NCBI GenBank assembly: GCA_002329445.1
Contig: DCTU01000234.1
Span: 1-11,544 of the forward strand
DNA from: a bacterium UBP9_UBA1432
GTDB taxonomy: Bacteria > Vulcanimicrobiota > Xenobia > Xenobiales > Xenobiaceae
Direction of reading: 5' to 3'
DNA length: 11,544 nucleotides
A program made the translations under genes and the position numbers. Of the stretch, positions 1 through 6,893 are shown one piece after another. The notes beneath the pieces were generated by a model. The model did no database searches and had not been told where the DNA came from. It was given only the letters and a program-made list of their open reading frames with translations. Each line of letters begins with the position of its first letter. Position 1 is the stretch's first letter.

Positions 1-1155
1 GACCATCTCCACCGGGCCGGCATCGAAGCGCACGGCATCCAGCAGGTTCCGGACCAGCTCCAGCAGGCTGGAGTTGGCACTCTGGATTCCCCGCAGGAAG
101 CGGGCCTGTCGCTCGCTGAGGGGAGCGCGCCCCAGGAGGTCGGCGTATCCCCGGATCGCCGCCAGGGGAATGCGCAGATCGTGGGTCAGCATCGAGAAGA
201 ACTCGCGCAGCTCCCGGGTCTTCTCCTCCACCTTCTGCTCCAGGTCCTCGTTGAGGCGCTGGGATTGCTGGTTGGCCTCTTCCAGGCGGCGGGTCTTGTC
301 CTCCAAGGCCTCCTGATACTGCTGGAGCTCCCGGGCCATCCGGTTGAAGGAGTTGGTCAGCACGACCATCTCGTTGACCGACGGAATCTCCAGGTCGACG
401 TGGGTGGTGTAGTCACCCCTGCCCAGACGCTCCTGGGCCTCCAACAGGAGCGTCATGGGGCGGTTGACCGCGTGCTCACCCCACAGGTTGATGGCGATGA
501 AGCCGGTAATCACGAACAGGAAGGCCAGCACCGTGTTGAAGACCACGATCAGCCCGAGGCGACGAACCATGGGGGTGGTCTCGATCGACACGTGGGCGAC
601 CAGGCGGACAGGCCCATTCCCCCCTCCGGCCTGGTCCTGAGGCGGAAGCGGAGCGAAGTATTCCAGGCTGACCAGTCCCCGATAGAAGGGGCCAAGCCCG
701 GGGAAGGGACGTCCGGATTCCGGACCTCCGGGTTCGAAGCTCCAGAGCCTCCAGACCGGGGTCCGTTCGGAAGCCGCCCGACGCGCCATCTCGGCCAGAA
801 GCGGCTCGGCCTGGGCGGTCTGGCAGAAGCGGTAGACCGGAACGCCGTCCGGAGTGAAGAGGTGGAAGCCGTGGAAGCGAGGGACCTGGGCCAGGTAGCG
901 TTTCAAGCGGCTGGACCGCTCGCCCGAAACCAGGGTTTGAACCGAACCCTCCTGGTCGGGCGCGATCTCGCGCAGGAGGGTGACCACCTGCACCGCGCCC
1001 CCCAGTGCCTCCTGTTCCGCCTGCTTCTCGAGGGTCTGGGCCAGCAGGGCCACGTTGAAGTAGGTGATCAGCAGCACCGTCGAGCCGAAGAGGGTGAACA
1101 GGAAGAAGGCCATCTGGGACCGGAGGCGCAGTCCCAAGGCCCATCTTCCCCTCAA
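1..1155 (-). CDS. Membrane sensor histidine kinase (HAMP-HisKA), C-terminus cut by window start
   Basis: This is the N-terminal 385 codons of a sensor kinase; the catalytic ATPase domain lies beyond the left edge. Numbered from TTG at 1155, a basic N-terminus precedes a first membrane segment at about residues 15-39. About 160 extracytoplasmic residues of no recognised family follow, then a second membrane segment at about 199-224. A HAMP-like linker (containing NEMVVLTNSFNRMA) leads into a charged coiled coil and a HisKA H-box, LTHDLRIPLAAI, with the phosphoacceptor at His325. The start is uncertain. TTG 1155 overlaps the upstream AMMECR1 stop (TTGA) and has AGGAGGT 12 nt before it. TTG 1137 has GAGGGGA 9 nt before it. 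ATG 1113 has no Shine-Dalgarno and would drop the positive-inside residues. It is the last visible gene of the operon. The family is secure; the stimulus is unknown. Confidence 0.9.
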   Translation of the reverse strand, partial: MRGRWALGLRLRSQMAFFLFTLFGSTVLLITYFNVALLAQTLEKQAEQEALGGAVQVVTLLREIAPDQEGSVQTLVSGERSSRLKRYLAQVPRFHGFHLFTPDGVPVYRFCQTAQAEPLLAEMARRAASERTPVWRLWSFEPGGPESGRPFPGLGPFYRGLVSLEYFAPLPPQDQAGGGNGPVRLVAHVSIETTPMVRRLGLIVVFNTVLAFLFVITGFIAINLWGEHAVNRPMTLLLEAQERLGRGDYTTHVDLEIPSVNEMVVLTNSFNRMARELQQYQEALEDKTRRLEEANQQSQRLNEDLEQKVEEKTRELREFFSMLTHDLRIPLAAIRGYADLLGRAPLSERQARFLRGIQSANSSLLELVRNLLDAVRFDAGPVEMV

Positions 1156-1706
1156 GGCTCGTCCGGGACCTCCTGGAAGGTCAGGACCTCGAAACGCTCC
1201 AGTTCGGGATGGTCGGCGGGGTCGATCCCGGCCTTGCGGCAGGCGATGGCCACCTGGACCTCGGCCGTCTCGATGCCCTCCAGCGCCGGCAGAAGCACCC
1301 CCCTGCGCCCGGACTTGTGCACGATCACCCCATAGCGCTGCGGGTCCAGGTCGGCCAGCCCGCCCACCGGCTCGGAAGGTCCCAGGATGTAGACCTGGTA
1401 CTGCAGGTGGCCCAGCTCGCCCGCCTGCACCGGAGGGAACCTGGGGTCTCGACAGCAGGCCGAGATCGCGTTCTGGACCACTTCCTGGCACTGGTTGGGG
1501 CAGGTTGGAGCCAAGGTTCCGATGCACCCCCGCAGCTCGCCGCGCTTCTTCAGGGTCACGAAGGCCCCGGCCGGTGCCTGGAAGTCCGCTGGGATGGGGC
1601 CTGGCACCGCCAGGACCCGGCCATGCCGGACAAACTCCTCCACCGCGCGGCGCGCCAGTTCCACCAGGGGGTGTGGCCTGTGGGAGCGGGCGGGCTCCTC
1701 AGACAT
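1152..1706 (-). CDS. AMMECR1-domain protein (AmmeMemoRadiSam system protein A-like)
   Basis: This 184-residue protein is essentially one AMMECR1 domain. The family hallmark LRGCIGT is at residues 58-64, preceded by GAFVTLKKRGE and followed by RDPRFPPV (87-93). Further conserved stretches are YGVIVHKSGRRGVLLP (125-140) and the C-terminal RKAGI helix. In bacteria and archaea AMMECR1 proteins are grouped with a Memo or class III dioxygenase-like protein and a radical SAM enzyme; the biochemical role is not established. ATG 1706 is chosen because it overlaps the upstream dioxygenase-like stop by 8 bases and the domain begins soon after it. An open frame extends further upstream, but that part reads as shadow of the neighbouring gene. 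The radical SAM partner is not in the window. The protein ends in a TGA that overlaps the kinase start. Confidence 0.9.
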   Translation of the reverse strand: MSEEPARSHRPHPLVELARRAVEEFVRHGRVLAVPGPIPADFQAPAGAFVTLKKRGELRGCIGTLAPTCPNQCQEVVQNAISACCRDPRFPPVQAGELGHLQYQVYILGPSEPVGGLADLDPQRYGVIVHKSGRRGVLLPALEGIETAEVQVAIACRKAGIDPADHPELERFEVLTFQEVPDEP

Positions 1707-2574
1707 GGTCGGGGCTCCGCGGATCGTCGCCCGCGGTGGGACGAGCGAGCGGCTCTTCGGGCAGGCTGAAGTGGGCCACGGCGTAACCCACACCGAAGGG
1801 GCCCTCGTAGGAGTGAATCCGCGCCTGGGCCCCGGGCTCGAGCGACCCCAACAGAGTGAGGATGGGCCGGACGCCGCACTGCCCGGCCCGCTCCACCATC
1901 TCCTCGGGGAGGTCCAGGATTCCCGCGGGATCGGTCTTCTCCAACAATTCCAGGAGTCGGCGGTCGAAGACCGGGCCCATCTCGTCGAAGCCATAGGGGC
2001 CGCTGTCCAGCAGGCGATGAGAGAGGTCCCCCGAGGCCACCACGGCCACCCGGTGAGGGCACCCGCGCAGGACGTCGCGCAAGGCCTCCCCCAGCCGGAC
2101 GTGCTCCTCTTCAGGCAGCCAGGAGATGCTCAGGACCACCGCCGGCACGTGGACTCCCGCGCGCTCCAGGTAGTACAGGGGAACCATCAGGGCGTGGTCC
2201 AGCTCCAAGGCGACCTGCCGCGATGCGGCCAGGGACTCGTCCAGGGCCAGGACCGGGACTCCACGCTCTTCGGCCGCCCGGATCAGGGCCAGGGCGAGGG
2301 CGCGGTCCACGTCCAGACCGAGGGTCACCTCCGGATGTCCGAAGCGACCGAGGTTCCCCGTCAGCCGGTCCACCACGAAGACGGGCACCGCCCGAGGGTG
2401 GACCGGACCGTGGGGGGTGATCAGGACCAGCCGCTCGGGACGGCTCTCGGCCACGGCCCGACAGACCGCTTCCAGGCCCTCACGGGTCTGGCGGACCTGC
2501 TCGAGGGCTTCGCCTCCCACCTCGGGGATCAGCAGCGGCGGGTGTGGGCTCAAGGCCCAGATGACGGTGCTCAC
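1699..2574 (-). CDS. Class III extradiol dioxygenase (LigB)-like protein, AMMECR1 partner
   Basis: A 291-residue protein resembling the catalytic B-subunit-like fold of class III extradiol ring-cleavage dioxygenases, the family that also includes Memo-type proteins. Histidines sit where the family places metal and catalytic residues: SPHPPLL (His11), LITPHGPVH (His55), ELDHALMVPLYYL (His128) and ASGDLSHRL (His186). A conserved-looking C-terminal GVGYAVAHFSLPE closes the domain. Many genomes fuse this domain to AMMECR1; here it is a separate gene overlapping the AMMECR1 gene by 8 bases, so the two are probably co-translated and may act together. The start is ATG 2574, which forms an ATGA overlap with the truB stop. 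The last 15 or so residues form a polar tail. Family assignment is good. Actual dioxygenase activity is unproven, and a non-catalytic Memo-like role is possible. Confidence 0.82.
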   Translation of the reverse strand: MSTVIWALSPHPPLLIPEVGGEALEQVRQTREGLEAVCRAVAESRPERLVLITPHGPVHPRAVPVFVVDRLTGNLGRFGHPEVTLGLDVDRALALALIRAAEERGVPVLALDESLAASRQVALELDHALMVPLYYLERAGVHVPAVVLSISWLPEEEHVRLGEALRDVLRGCPHRVAVVASGDLSHRLLDSGPYGFDEMGPVFDRRLLELLEKTDPAGILDLPEEMVERAGQCGVRPILTLLGSLEPGAQARIHSYEGPFGVGYAVAHFSLPEEPLARPTAGDDPRSPDHV

Positions 2575-3503
2575 GGGGCGCCTCCTCCCGGGAGTGGTCT
2601 CAAGACCTGCACGCGCAGGGGGGTCGACTCCAGGACCCGGCCCACTCCGAGGGTCTGTCCATCCTCTTCGACAAGCCGAACCAGGGTTCCCGGCTCCGGA
2701 AGCCCGGTCTCTTCACGCAGGCCCGCCGGAACCTCCAGGCCCCGCCCCAGGGGAAGCGGATCGACCTGCACAGCGGGCATGCCACAGGACGCCAACACCT
2801 CGCCGACGGGGATCAGGTGCGCTGGGATCCCCTCTGAGCGGAGTTCCTCGAGGGTCACGGCGCGCTCGAGGAAGAAGGGACCGCTGCGGGTTCGCAGCAG
2901 GAACGACAGCATGGCGCCGCAGCCCAGTTCGTGGCCCAGGTCGCGGGCCAGGGCACGCACGTAGGTGCCCGGCCCGCAGTCGACCTCCAGAAGGGCCACC
3001 GCGCCTTGCAGGTCCAGCAACCTGACGGCGTGATACTCGGCCGGGCGGGGAGGCAACTCAAAGTCCTCCCCCTGACGCACCCGGTCGTAGCCGCGCCGCC
3101 CGGACTGCCGGATGGCCGAGACCCGGGGGGGGACCTGCATCACCAGGCCCCGCCAGGCGGAGCACGCTGCCTGCAGGACAGCCGGAGCGATCGGCCCGGG
3201 GTCGCGTCGGGCCAGGACCTCGCCGGCCGCATCCAGGGTCTCGGTCTCGATCCCGAACGTGACCTCGGCCCGGTAGGCCTTGCGAGCCGGGGGCAGGAAC
3301 TCCAGGGTCCTGGTGGCGCCCCCCAGAGCCAGCGGCAGGACCCCGGCCGCGCCAGGGTCCAGGGTGCCCAGGTGGCCGACCTTGCCTCCCCCGAGCAGGC
3401 GGCGGACGAAGGCCACCACGTCGTGGGAGGTCATTCCGGGCGGTTTGAGGAGGTTCAGGAACCCCGCCAGGCTCCTACCCGCCGACGGGAGCGCGTCCAT
3501 CAT
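2571..3503 (-). CDS. truB: tRNA pseudouridine(55) synthase TruB
   Basis: TruB isomerises U55 to pseudouridine in the T-loop of tRNAs. The 310-residue protein has the full family layout. LLKPPGMTSHDVV (residues 18-30) is the N-terminal motif. VGHLGTLDPGAAGVLP contains the catalytic Asp49. RKAYRAEVTFG and TETLDAAG follow. QVPPRVSAIRQSGRRGYDRVR covers the substrate-binding segment, and DCGPGTYVRALARDLG the next conserved block. A C-terminal segment of about 80 residues (VDPLPLGRGLEVP... PGTLVRLVEEDGQTLGVGRV) resembles the PUA-like TruB tail. The segment normally reading KRAYELAR is RRGYDRVR here. Start ATG 3503, or 3500 just after it, overlaps the end of the upstream secreted-protein gene by 29 bases and has only a weak GAGAAG before it. 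No rbfA, infB or rpsO is next to it, which are its usual neighbours in many bacteria. Confidence 0.97.
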   Translation of the reverse strand: MMDALPSAGRSLAGFLNLLKPPGMTSHDVVAFVRRLLGGGKVGHLGTLDPGAAGVLPLALGGATRTLEFLPPARKAYRAEVTFGIETETLDAAGEVLARRDPGPIAPAVLQAACSAWRGLVMQVPPRVSAIRQSGRRGYDRVRQGEDFELPPRPAEYHAVRLLDLQGAVALLEVDCGPGTYVRALARDLGHELGCGAMLSFLLRTRSGPFFLERAVTLEELRSEGIPAHLIPVGEVLASCGMPAVQVDPLPLGRGLEVPAGLREETGLPEPGTLVRLVEEDGQTLGVGRVLESTPLRVQVLRPLPGGGAP

Positions 3504-4038
3504 CCGGCTTCTCGACGCGGCCAGGAGCAGTCAGGAACAGGTTGGTCACCTTGCCCGACTCGTCGCAGCTCACATACACACCGCGACGCCAGTAGGCCAT
3601 CACCTTGCTCTGGGTCCGGTCCGGCTCGCCCCAGGCCTTGAGCACGTCCTGCTTGGAGTCGCCCACGTGGAAGGGCACGCCCGAGACCTCGACCTCGCGG
3701 TTCTCGACCAGGATGCCCTGGACGAGGTTCTTCTGGTTGATGTCCAGCGAGAAGCCCTGCGCGAAGTAGGAGAACATGACGTAATCATCGGCCTCCTTCT
3801 TGCTGCGCATGGCGCGGACCTGATCCGGCGGCCCCACGATCCCGAAGACCATCGGCAGGAGCTCGCCCGGGCGGATCACGTCGCGGCCGATCTTCAGGCC
3901 AGAGGCGGAGTATTCGACCGCCGGAGAAGGAGAGGTCTTGGGGCCGGGCTGCCCTGGCGCCGCCCACACAGGGATGCCCATCAACAGGGCCAGCGCGAGA
4001 GCCGTGAGGAGAAGCGACGAACGAGGGGAACGATGCAA
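3475..4038 (-). CDS. Secreted protein with two tandem BamE/SmpA-like repeats, function unknown
   Basis: This is a 187-residue exported protein. A basic start (MHRSPRSS) and a hydrophobic core up to about residue 26 end in VWAAPG, a plausible signal peptidase I site. No lipobox cysteine is seen. The mature part has two similar halves, each with a glycine-led turn, a helix, a G-x-P-(D) turn and paired strands: GIVGPPDQVR (66-75) with YVMFSYFAQGFSLDI, then VGDSKQDVLKAWGEPD (125-140) with VMAYWRRGVYVSCDESGKV. This is the pattern of BamE/SmpA-like outer-membrane assembly domains; the resemblance is by eye. Start TTG 4038 is supported by GGAGG 7 nt upstream (4046-4050) and by the signal-peptide position. 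CCTCC lies just before that GGAGG, a short inverted repeat around the ribosome-binding site. It follows aroQ after 80 bp and overlaps truB by 29 bases. I do not recognise a named gene. Confidence 0.8.
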   Translation of the reverse strand: MHRSPRSSLLLTALALALLMGIPVWAAPGQPGPKTSPSPAVEYSASGLKIGRDVIRPGELLPMVFGIVGPPDQVRAMRSKKEADDYVMFSYFAQGFSLDINQKNLVQGILVENREVEVSGVPFHVGDSKQDVLKAWGEPDRTQSKVMAYWRRGVYVSCDESGKVTNLFLTAPGRVEKPDDGRAPVGG

Positions 4039-4118
4039 AGCGGAACCTCCAGGAGGACTTGAGCCGATTTCGACCCATCATCCCACTTCGCCAACCCCCC
4101 TGTCGAGGGCCTGTCGAA

Positions 4119-4622
4119 CTATTGCGATGGACTCGAAACCGGTGAGGGGTTGGACCCGGAAGGAGGACCCAGGTTTCGCCCCCCCACCAGGACCAGGCCG
4201 GCTTCCAAGGCCAGGCGATAGCCCAGCGGCCCCATGCCGACCAGGACGCCCTGACACACGGGGCTGATCCACGACTGGCGCCTCCACTCTTCCCGGGCAT
4301 GGATGTTCGAGAGATGGACCTCCAGGGCGGGAACCGGGATGCCGGCCAGGGCGTCCCGGAGGGCCAGCGAGGTGTGGGTCAGGGCTCCGGGGTTGACAAC
4401 CAGGAAGTCGAAGCGGCCTTCGGCGCCCTGAACCAGGTCCAGGAGCTCCCCCTCCGAGTTGGTCTGCACCAGGGTGGCCTCCACGCCGAGTTCCTGGCTC
4501 CATTCCCGGACCAAAGAGGCCAGATCCCGGGCGCCCAGGGTGCCATAGATTTCGGGTTCGCGGCTCCCCAGGAGGTTGAGGTTCGGCCCCTGGAGGATCA
4601 GGGCGCGCACGGTTTCAGCCAA
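4119..4622 (-). CDS. aroQ: 3-Dehydroquinate dehydratase, type II (AroQ)
   Basis: AroQ removes water from 3-dehydroquinate to give 3-dehydroshikimate, the third shikimate step. It is the cofactor-free type II enzyme, usually a dodecamer. Numbered from TTG 4622 (167 residues), QGPNLNLLGSREPEIYG carries Arg21 and the catalytic Tyr26. TNSEGELLD is the next conserved block. VVNPGALTHTS carries Asn78. EVHLSNIHAREEWRRQSW carries Glu101, catalytic His103 and Arg114. A polar tail of about 15 residues (GPPSGSNPSP...) extends past the usual end. TTG 4622 is chosen because AAGGGAG lies 8 nt before it and it overlaps the aroB stop by 8 bases. GTG 4610, giving a start MRALILQGPNLN, is the main alternative but lacks a ribosome-binding match. 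It is translationally coupled to aroB, the preceding pathway step. Confidence 0.95.
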   Translation of the reverse strand: MAETVRALILQGPNLNLLGSREPEIYGTLGARDLASLVREWSQELGVEATLVQTNSEGELLDLVQGAEGRFDFLVVNPGALTHTSLALRDALAGIPVPALEVHLSNIHAREEWRRQSWISPVCQGVLVGMGPLGYRLALEAGLVLVGGRNLGPPSGSNPSPVSSPSQ

Positions 4623-5715
4623 GTTCCGGACTCCCTTCGGCGGCATGGAGCTCTTCAAAGACCTGACAGACTTCGGCCTCGTCCACCTCGAAGACCTCTG
4701 CCCTGCCCAGCCGGGTGGGCAGCACGAAGACCAGCTTCCCCTGCAGCCTCTTCTTGTCGCGCTTCAGTCCGGCAGCCACGACCTCCCACCGAAACGAAGC
4801 GGGAATGGCCCGGGGCAGGTCCCAGGCGGCCAGCAGGGACTCCACCCGACCCAACAGGTCCCAGGCGTCGGGAAGGACTGCCCGGCGACGCGCCAGCCGC
4901 AGTGCCGCCAGAAGACCCAGGCCGACCGCCTCCCCGTGGGTGAAGCGCGCATAGTCCCCGGCCCTCTCCAGGGCGTGACCGAGGGTGTGCCCGAGGTTCA
5001 GCAGGATGCGCTCGCCCGATTCCCAAGGGTCGCGCCGGACGATCTCGCGCTTGATCCGGGCAGCTTCCGAGACCAGCTCCTGGATCTCGGCATCCTGCCG
5101 ACCCGACGGGTCGGGGGGGCGCGAGAAGTCCTCAATCTGTTCCAGAAGCCTGGGCGAGGCCAGGAGGGCCGCCTTGACGGCCTCCACCATGCCGCTGGCC
5201 CATTGCCTGCGAGGCAGGGTGCGCAGGGTCCGAGGGTCCGCCCAGATGACCCGGGCCGGGTACCAGGCGCCGACCAGGTTCTTGCCTTCGGGAAGATCCA
5301 CGCCGGTCTTGCCGCCATGCGAGGAGTCGACCATGGCGACCAGGGTGGTCGGCACCTGGAAGAAGGGCAGCCCTCGAAGCCACGTGGCGGCCACGAAACC
5401 GGCCAGGTCGCCTACGACCCCACCGCCGAAGGCCAGGACCGGGGTCTGACGCTCCACATCCAGACCCAGCAGCCGTCCATACAGATCCCGGACGTGGTCC
5501 AGGGTCTTGTGCTCCTCGCCCGCCGGCACCACGATCCAGTCCTGGCGCAGGGGGGTCAGCCCGGCTTGAAGCGCAGGCCTCCAGGCCGTGGCCACGTTGT
5601 GATCGGTCACGACGACGCAGCGGTCGAAACCCGACTGGACCAGCAAGCTCCCGATGCGATCCAGCAGGCCGACCCTCAAGACGAATTTCGAGTCTTCAGG
5701 CAGGTCCCGTCTCAC
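4615..5715 (-). CDS. aroB: 3-Dehydroquinate synthase AroB
   Basis: AroB converts DAHP to 3-dehydroquinate with NAD+ and a divalent metal, the second shikimate step. The 366-residue length is typical. FGGGVVGDLAGFVAATWLRG (96-115) is the NAD-binding glycine-rich motif. VPTTLVAMVDSS then GGKTGVD (to 140) and GKNLVGAWY form the substrate site. Glu178 in GMVEAVKAAL, His243 in LLNLGHTLGHALE and His260 in THGEAVGLG are in the positions of the metal ligands. LKRDKK is the conserved basic stretch near the C-terminus. GTG 5715 is chosen because it overlaps the upstream stop as GTGA and puts the first beta strand at the expected distance; frame upstream of it is shadow of the response regulator. The usual DSSVGGK reads DSSHGGK here (His133). 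Confidence 0.97.
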   Translation of the reverse strand: MRRDLPEDSKFVLRVGLLDRIGSLLVQSGFDRCVVVTDHNVATAWRPALQAGLTPLRQDWIVVPAGEEHKTLDHVRDLYGRLLGLDVERQTPVLAFGGGVVGDLAGFVAATWLRGLPFFQVPTTLVAMVDSSHGGKTGVDLPEGKNLVGAWYPARVIWADPRTLRTLPRRQWASGMVEAVKAALLASPRLLEQIEDFSRPPDPSGRQDAEIQELVSEAARIKREIVRRDPWESGERILLNLGHTLGHALERAGDYARFTHGEAVGLGLLAALRLARRRAVLPDAWDLLGRVESLLAAWDLPRAIPASFRWEVVAAGLKRDKKRLQGKLVFVLPTRLGRAEVFEVDEAEVCQVFEELHAAEGSPELG

Positions 5716-6755
5716 AGGCGCTGCAGGACATCCTCCATGTCGGCGTCCACGTCGATGAGGCTCTTCTCCAACAACAGGCGGGTGCCCCCAGGGCAGGTCT
5801 GCAAGGTGACCCGGTCCAGAAGCTCCATCAGGATGGTGAACCCGAACCCCAGGGACACCTTCGTCGAATACCCCTTCATCAAGGTGGCCCGAGGCAAGGT
5901 GGACGCGTCGATTCCAGGCCCCTCGTCCTTGAAGAGGATCAGCAGACGGTCCTTCTCGGTGCCGACCTGCATGATGCCGTTGGAGGCATGCTTGATGGTG
6001 TTGGTGGCCGCTTCCGAAACGCACAGGACGACGTCGTGCAGGGTGTCTTCGGACAGGCCGAAAGCCTGCCCCGCCAGCTCGGCCACCTTGCGCGCCGCGC
6101 TGACGGAACGGGCGTTGAGCAGCTCGACGGTCTCGGCCGGCTGGAAGCGCTGCTCGAGGATCTGATCCATCTCGTCCTTCTCGGTCAGGAGCAGGCGTCC
6201 GTTGGTGACCGCGAAGATCACCTCCTTGTAGAAGGCGCGCCGGCGGACCTCCTCCTCACGTCGGAAGCGCTCCATCTCCAGCTCGTTCTCCAGGCGGGCC
6301 CTCTCCAGGTCCTCGCGGCGCTTCTCTTCGATCAGGTCCTTCATGCGCAGCAGGGAGCGCACACGGGCCAACAACTCAACCCGGCTGATCGGCTTGGAGA
6401 GCAGGTCGTCGGCCCCGACGTCCAGGCTCTTGATCTTGTCCTCGGTATCGGCCACGGCCGTCAGCAGGACCACCGGGGTGAAGATCGTGGCCGGATCGGC
6501 CTTGATCTCCTTGCAGACGTCGTAGCCGGTCATCCGGGGCATCATGATGTCCAGCAGGACGATGTCGGGGTGGGTCTGGTGGGCCCTCTCCAGCGCCTCC
6601 GCCCCCGTGGCCGCCGTGACGACGCGGTATCCAGCGCGCTTGAGGATCCGATCCAGAAGATCGAGATTGTATGGTTCGTCGTCGGCAACCAGGACCAGGG
6701 CGGCGCCCCCGTCCCGATTCTCGAACATCAGATCATCGGATCGCAGCATGGACAT
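5712..6755 (-). CDS. Response regulator with coiled coil and C-terminal HATPase (anti-sigma-type)
   Basis: A 347-residue signalling protein with three parts. Residues about 20-138 are a receiver domain: acidic pair Asp25-Asp26 (VADDEP), phosphoacceptor Asp69 (VLLDIMMPRMTG), Thr99 (VLLTA) and Lys121 (LSKP). Residues about 139-180 are a highly charged Glu/Arg coiled coil. Residues about 200-335 are an ATPase of the RsbW/RsbT-like HATPase_c_2 type: N-box SEAATNTIKHAS (Glu248, Asn252), G1 box DEGPGID (Asp277) and a G2-like GYSTKVSLGFGFTIL. There is no HisKA dimerisation histidine, no PP2C domain and no DNA-binding domain, so output is probably ATP-dependent phosphorylation or partner switching (inference). 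It heads the operon and overlaps aroB by 4 bases. ATG 6755 is used; ATG 6749, TTG 6761 and ATG 6728 are alternatives, none with a clear Shine-Dalgarno. Confidence 0.9.
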   Translation of the reverse strand: MSMLRSDDLMFENRDGGAALVLVADDEPYNLDLLDRILKRAGYRVVTAATGAEALERAHQTHPDIVLLDIMMPRMTGYDVCKEIKADPATIFTPVVLLTAVADTEDKIKSLDVGADDLLSKPISRVELLARVRSLLRMKDLIEEKRREDLERARLENELEMERFRREEEVRRRAFYKEVIFAVTNGRLLLTEKDEMDQILEQRFQPAETVELLNARSVSAARKVAELAGQAFGLSEDTLHDVVLCVSEAATNTIKHASNGIMQVGTEKDRLLILFKDEGPGIDASTLPRATLMKGYSTKVSLGFGFTILMELLDRVTLQTCPGGTRLLLEKSLIDVDADMEDVLQRL

Positions 6756-6777
6756 AGACAAAGGAAGACTCGGCTTG

Positions 6778-6806
6778 ATTCTAGCATGCCCCCGTCGCCA
6801 CGTCTT
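6778..6806 (-). promoter_or_regulatory. Candidate sigma70-type promoter for the response regulator-aroB operon
   Basis: Reading the minus strand, TAGAAT (6783-6778, five of six matches to TATAAT) lies 17 nt after AAGACG (6806-6801, sharing the GAC core of TTGACA). Transcription would begin near 6771, leaving a leader of about 15 bases before ATG 6755. It is the only AT-leaning box pair I see in the 138-bp divergent gap. The -35 is weak, and in GC-rich DNA such pairs arise by chance. Confidence 0.35.
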
Positions 6807-6820
6807 TTACACGCATGTAA
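6807..6820. promoter_or_regulatory. Short palindrome, possible operator
   Basis: TTACA-CGCA-TGTAA is a perfect 5-bp inverted repeat around a 4-base centre. It directly abuts the outer side of the candidate -35 box and sits between two divergent genes. The position suits a dimeric regulator that could affect the response regulator operon, aroK, or both. It is short and single-copy in the window, so chance is a real alternative. Confidence 0.3.
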
Positions 6821-6893
6821 CAGGCGGGATGGATGCTCCTCCCCGAAGGCCCGGCGGAAGGAGTGGGCCCCCGGACCCCAAACCAGAAAGCCC

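Noticed and set aside
181..1335. 384-codon open frame on the plus strand opposite the histidine kinase
   Set aside because: The minus strand encodes two membrane segments, a HAMP linker and a HisKA H-box; this frame has none of these.
1495..2964. 489-codon open frame on the plus strand opposite the dioxygenase-like gene and truB
   Set aside because: Composition typical of an antisense frame in GC-rich DNA; it covers the junction of two real minus-strand genes.
4099..4117. Direct repeat CCTGTCGA twice, 11 bp apart, in the aroQ-secreted protein gap
   Set aside because: The helical phasing is suggestive of a binding site, but the repeat is short, overlaps the gap next to the aroQ stop, and has no promoter near it; chance is likely.
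5716..6024. Upstream extension of the aroB frame by about 100 codons
   Set aside because: The added residues (His/Gly/Arg-rich) do not match AroB and overlap the HATPase part of the response regulator. GTG 5715 with the GTGA overlap is a better start.
4576..6165. 529-codon open frame on the plus strand opposite aroB and the response regulator
   Set aside because: Shadow frame: no recognisable domain, and the minus strand carries a complete AroB and a receiver-HATPase protein.
6775..6803. TTGATT as a -35 box for aroK on the plus strand
   Set aside because: No acceptable -10 hexamer lies 16-19 bases downstream.
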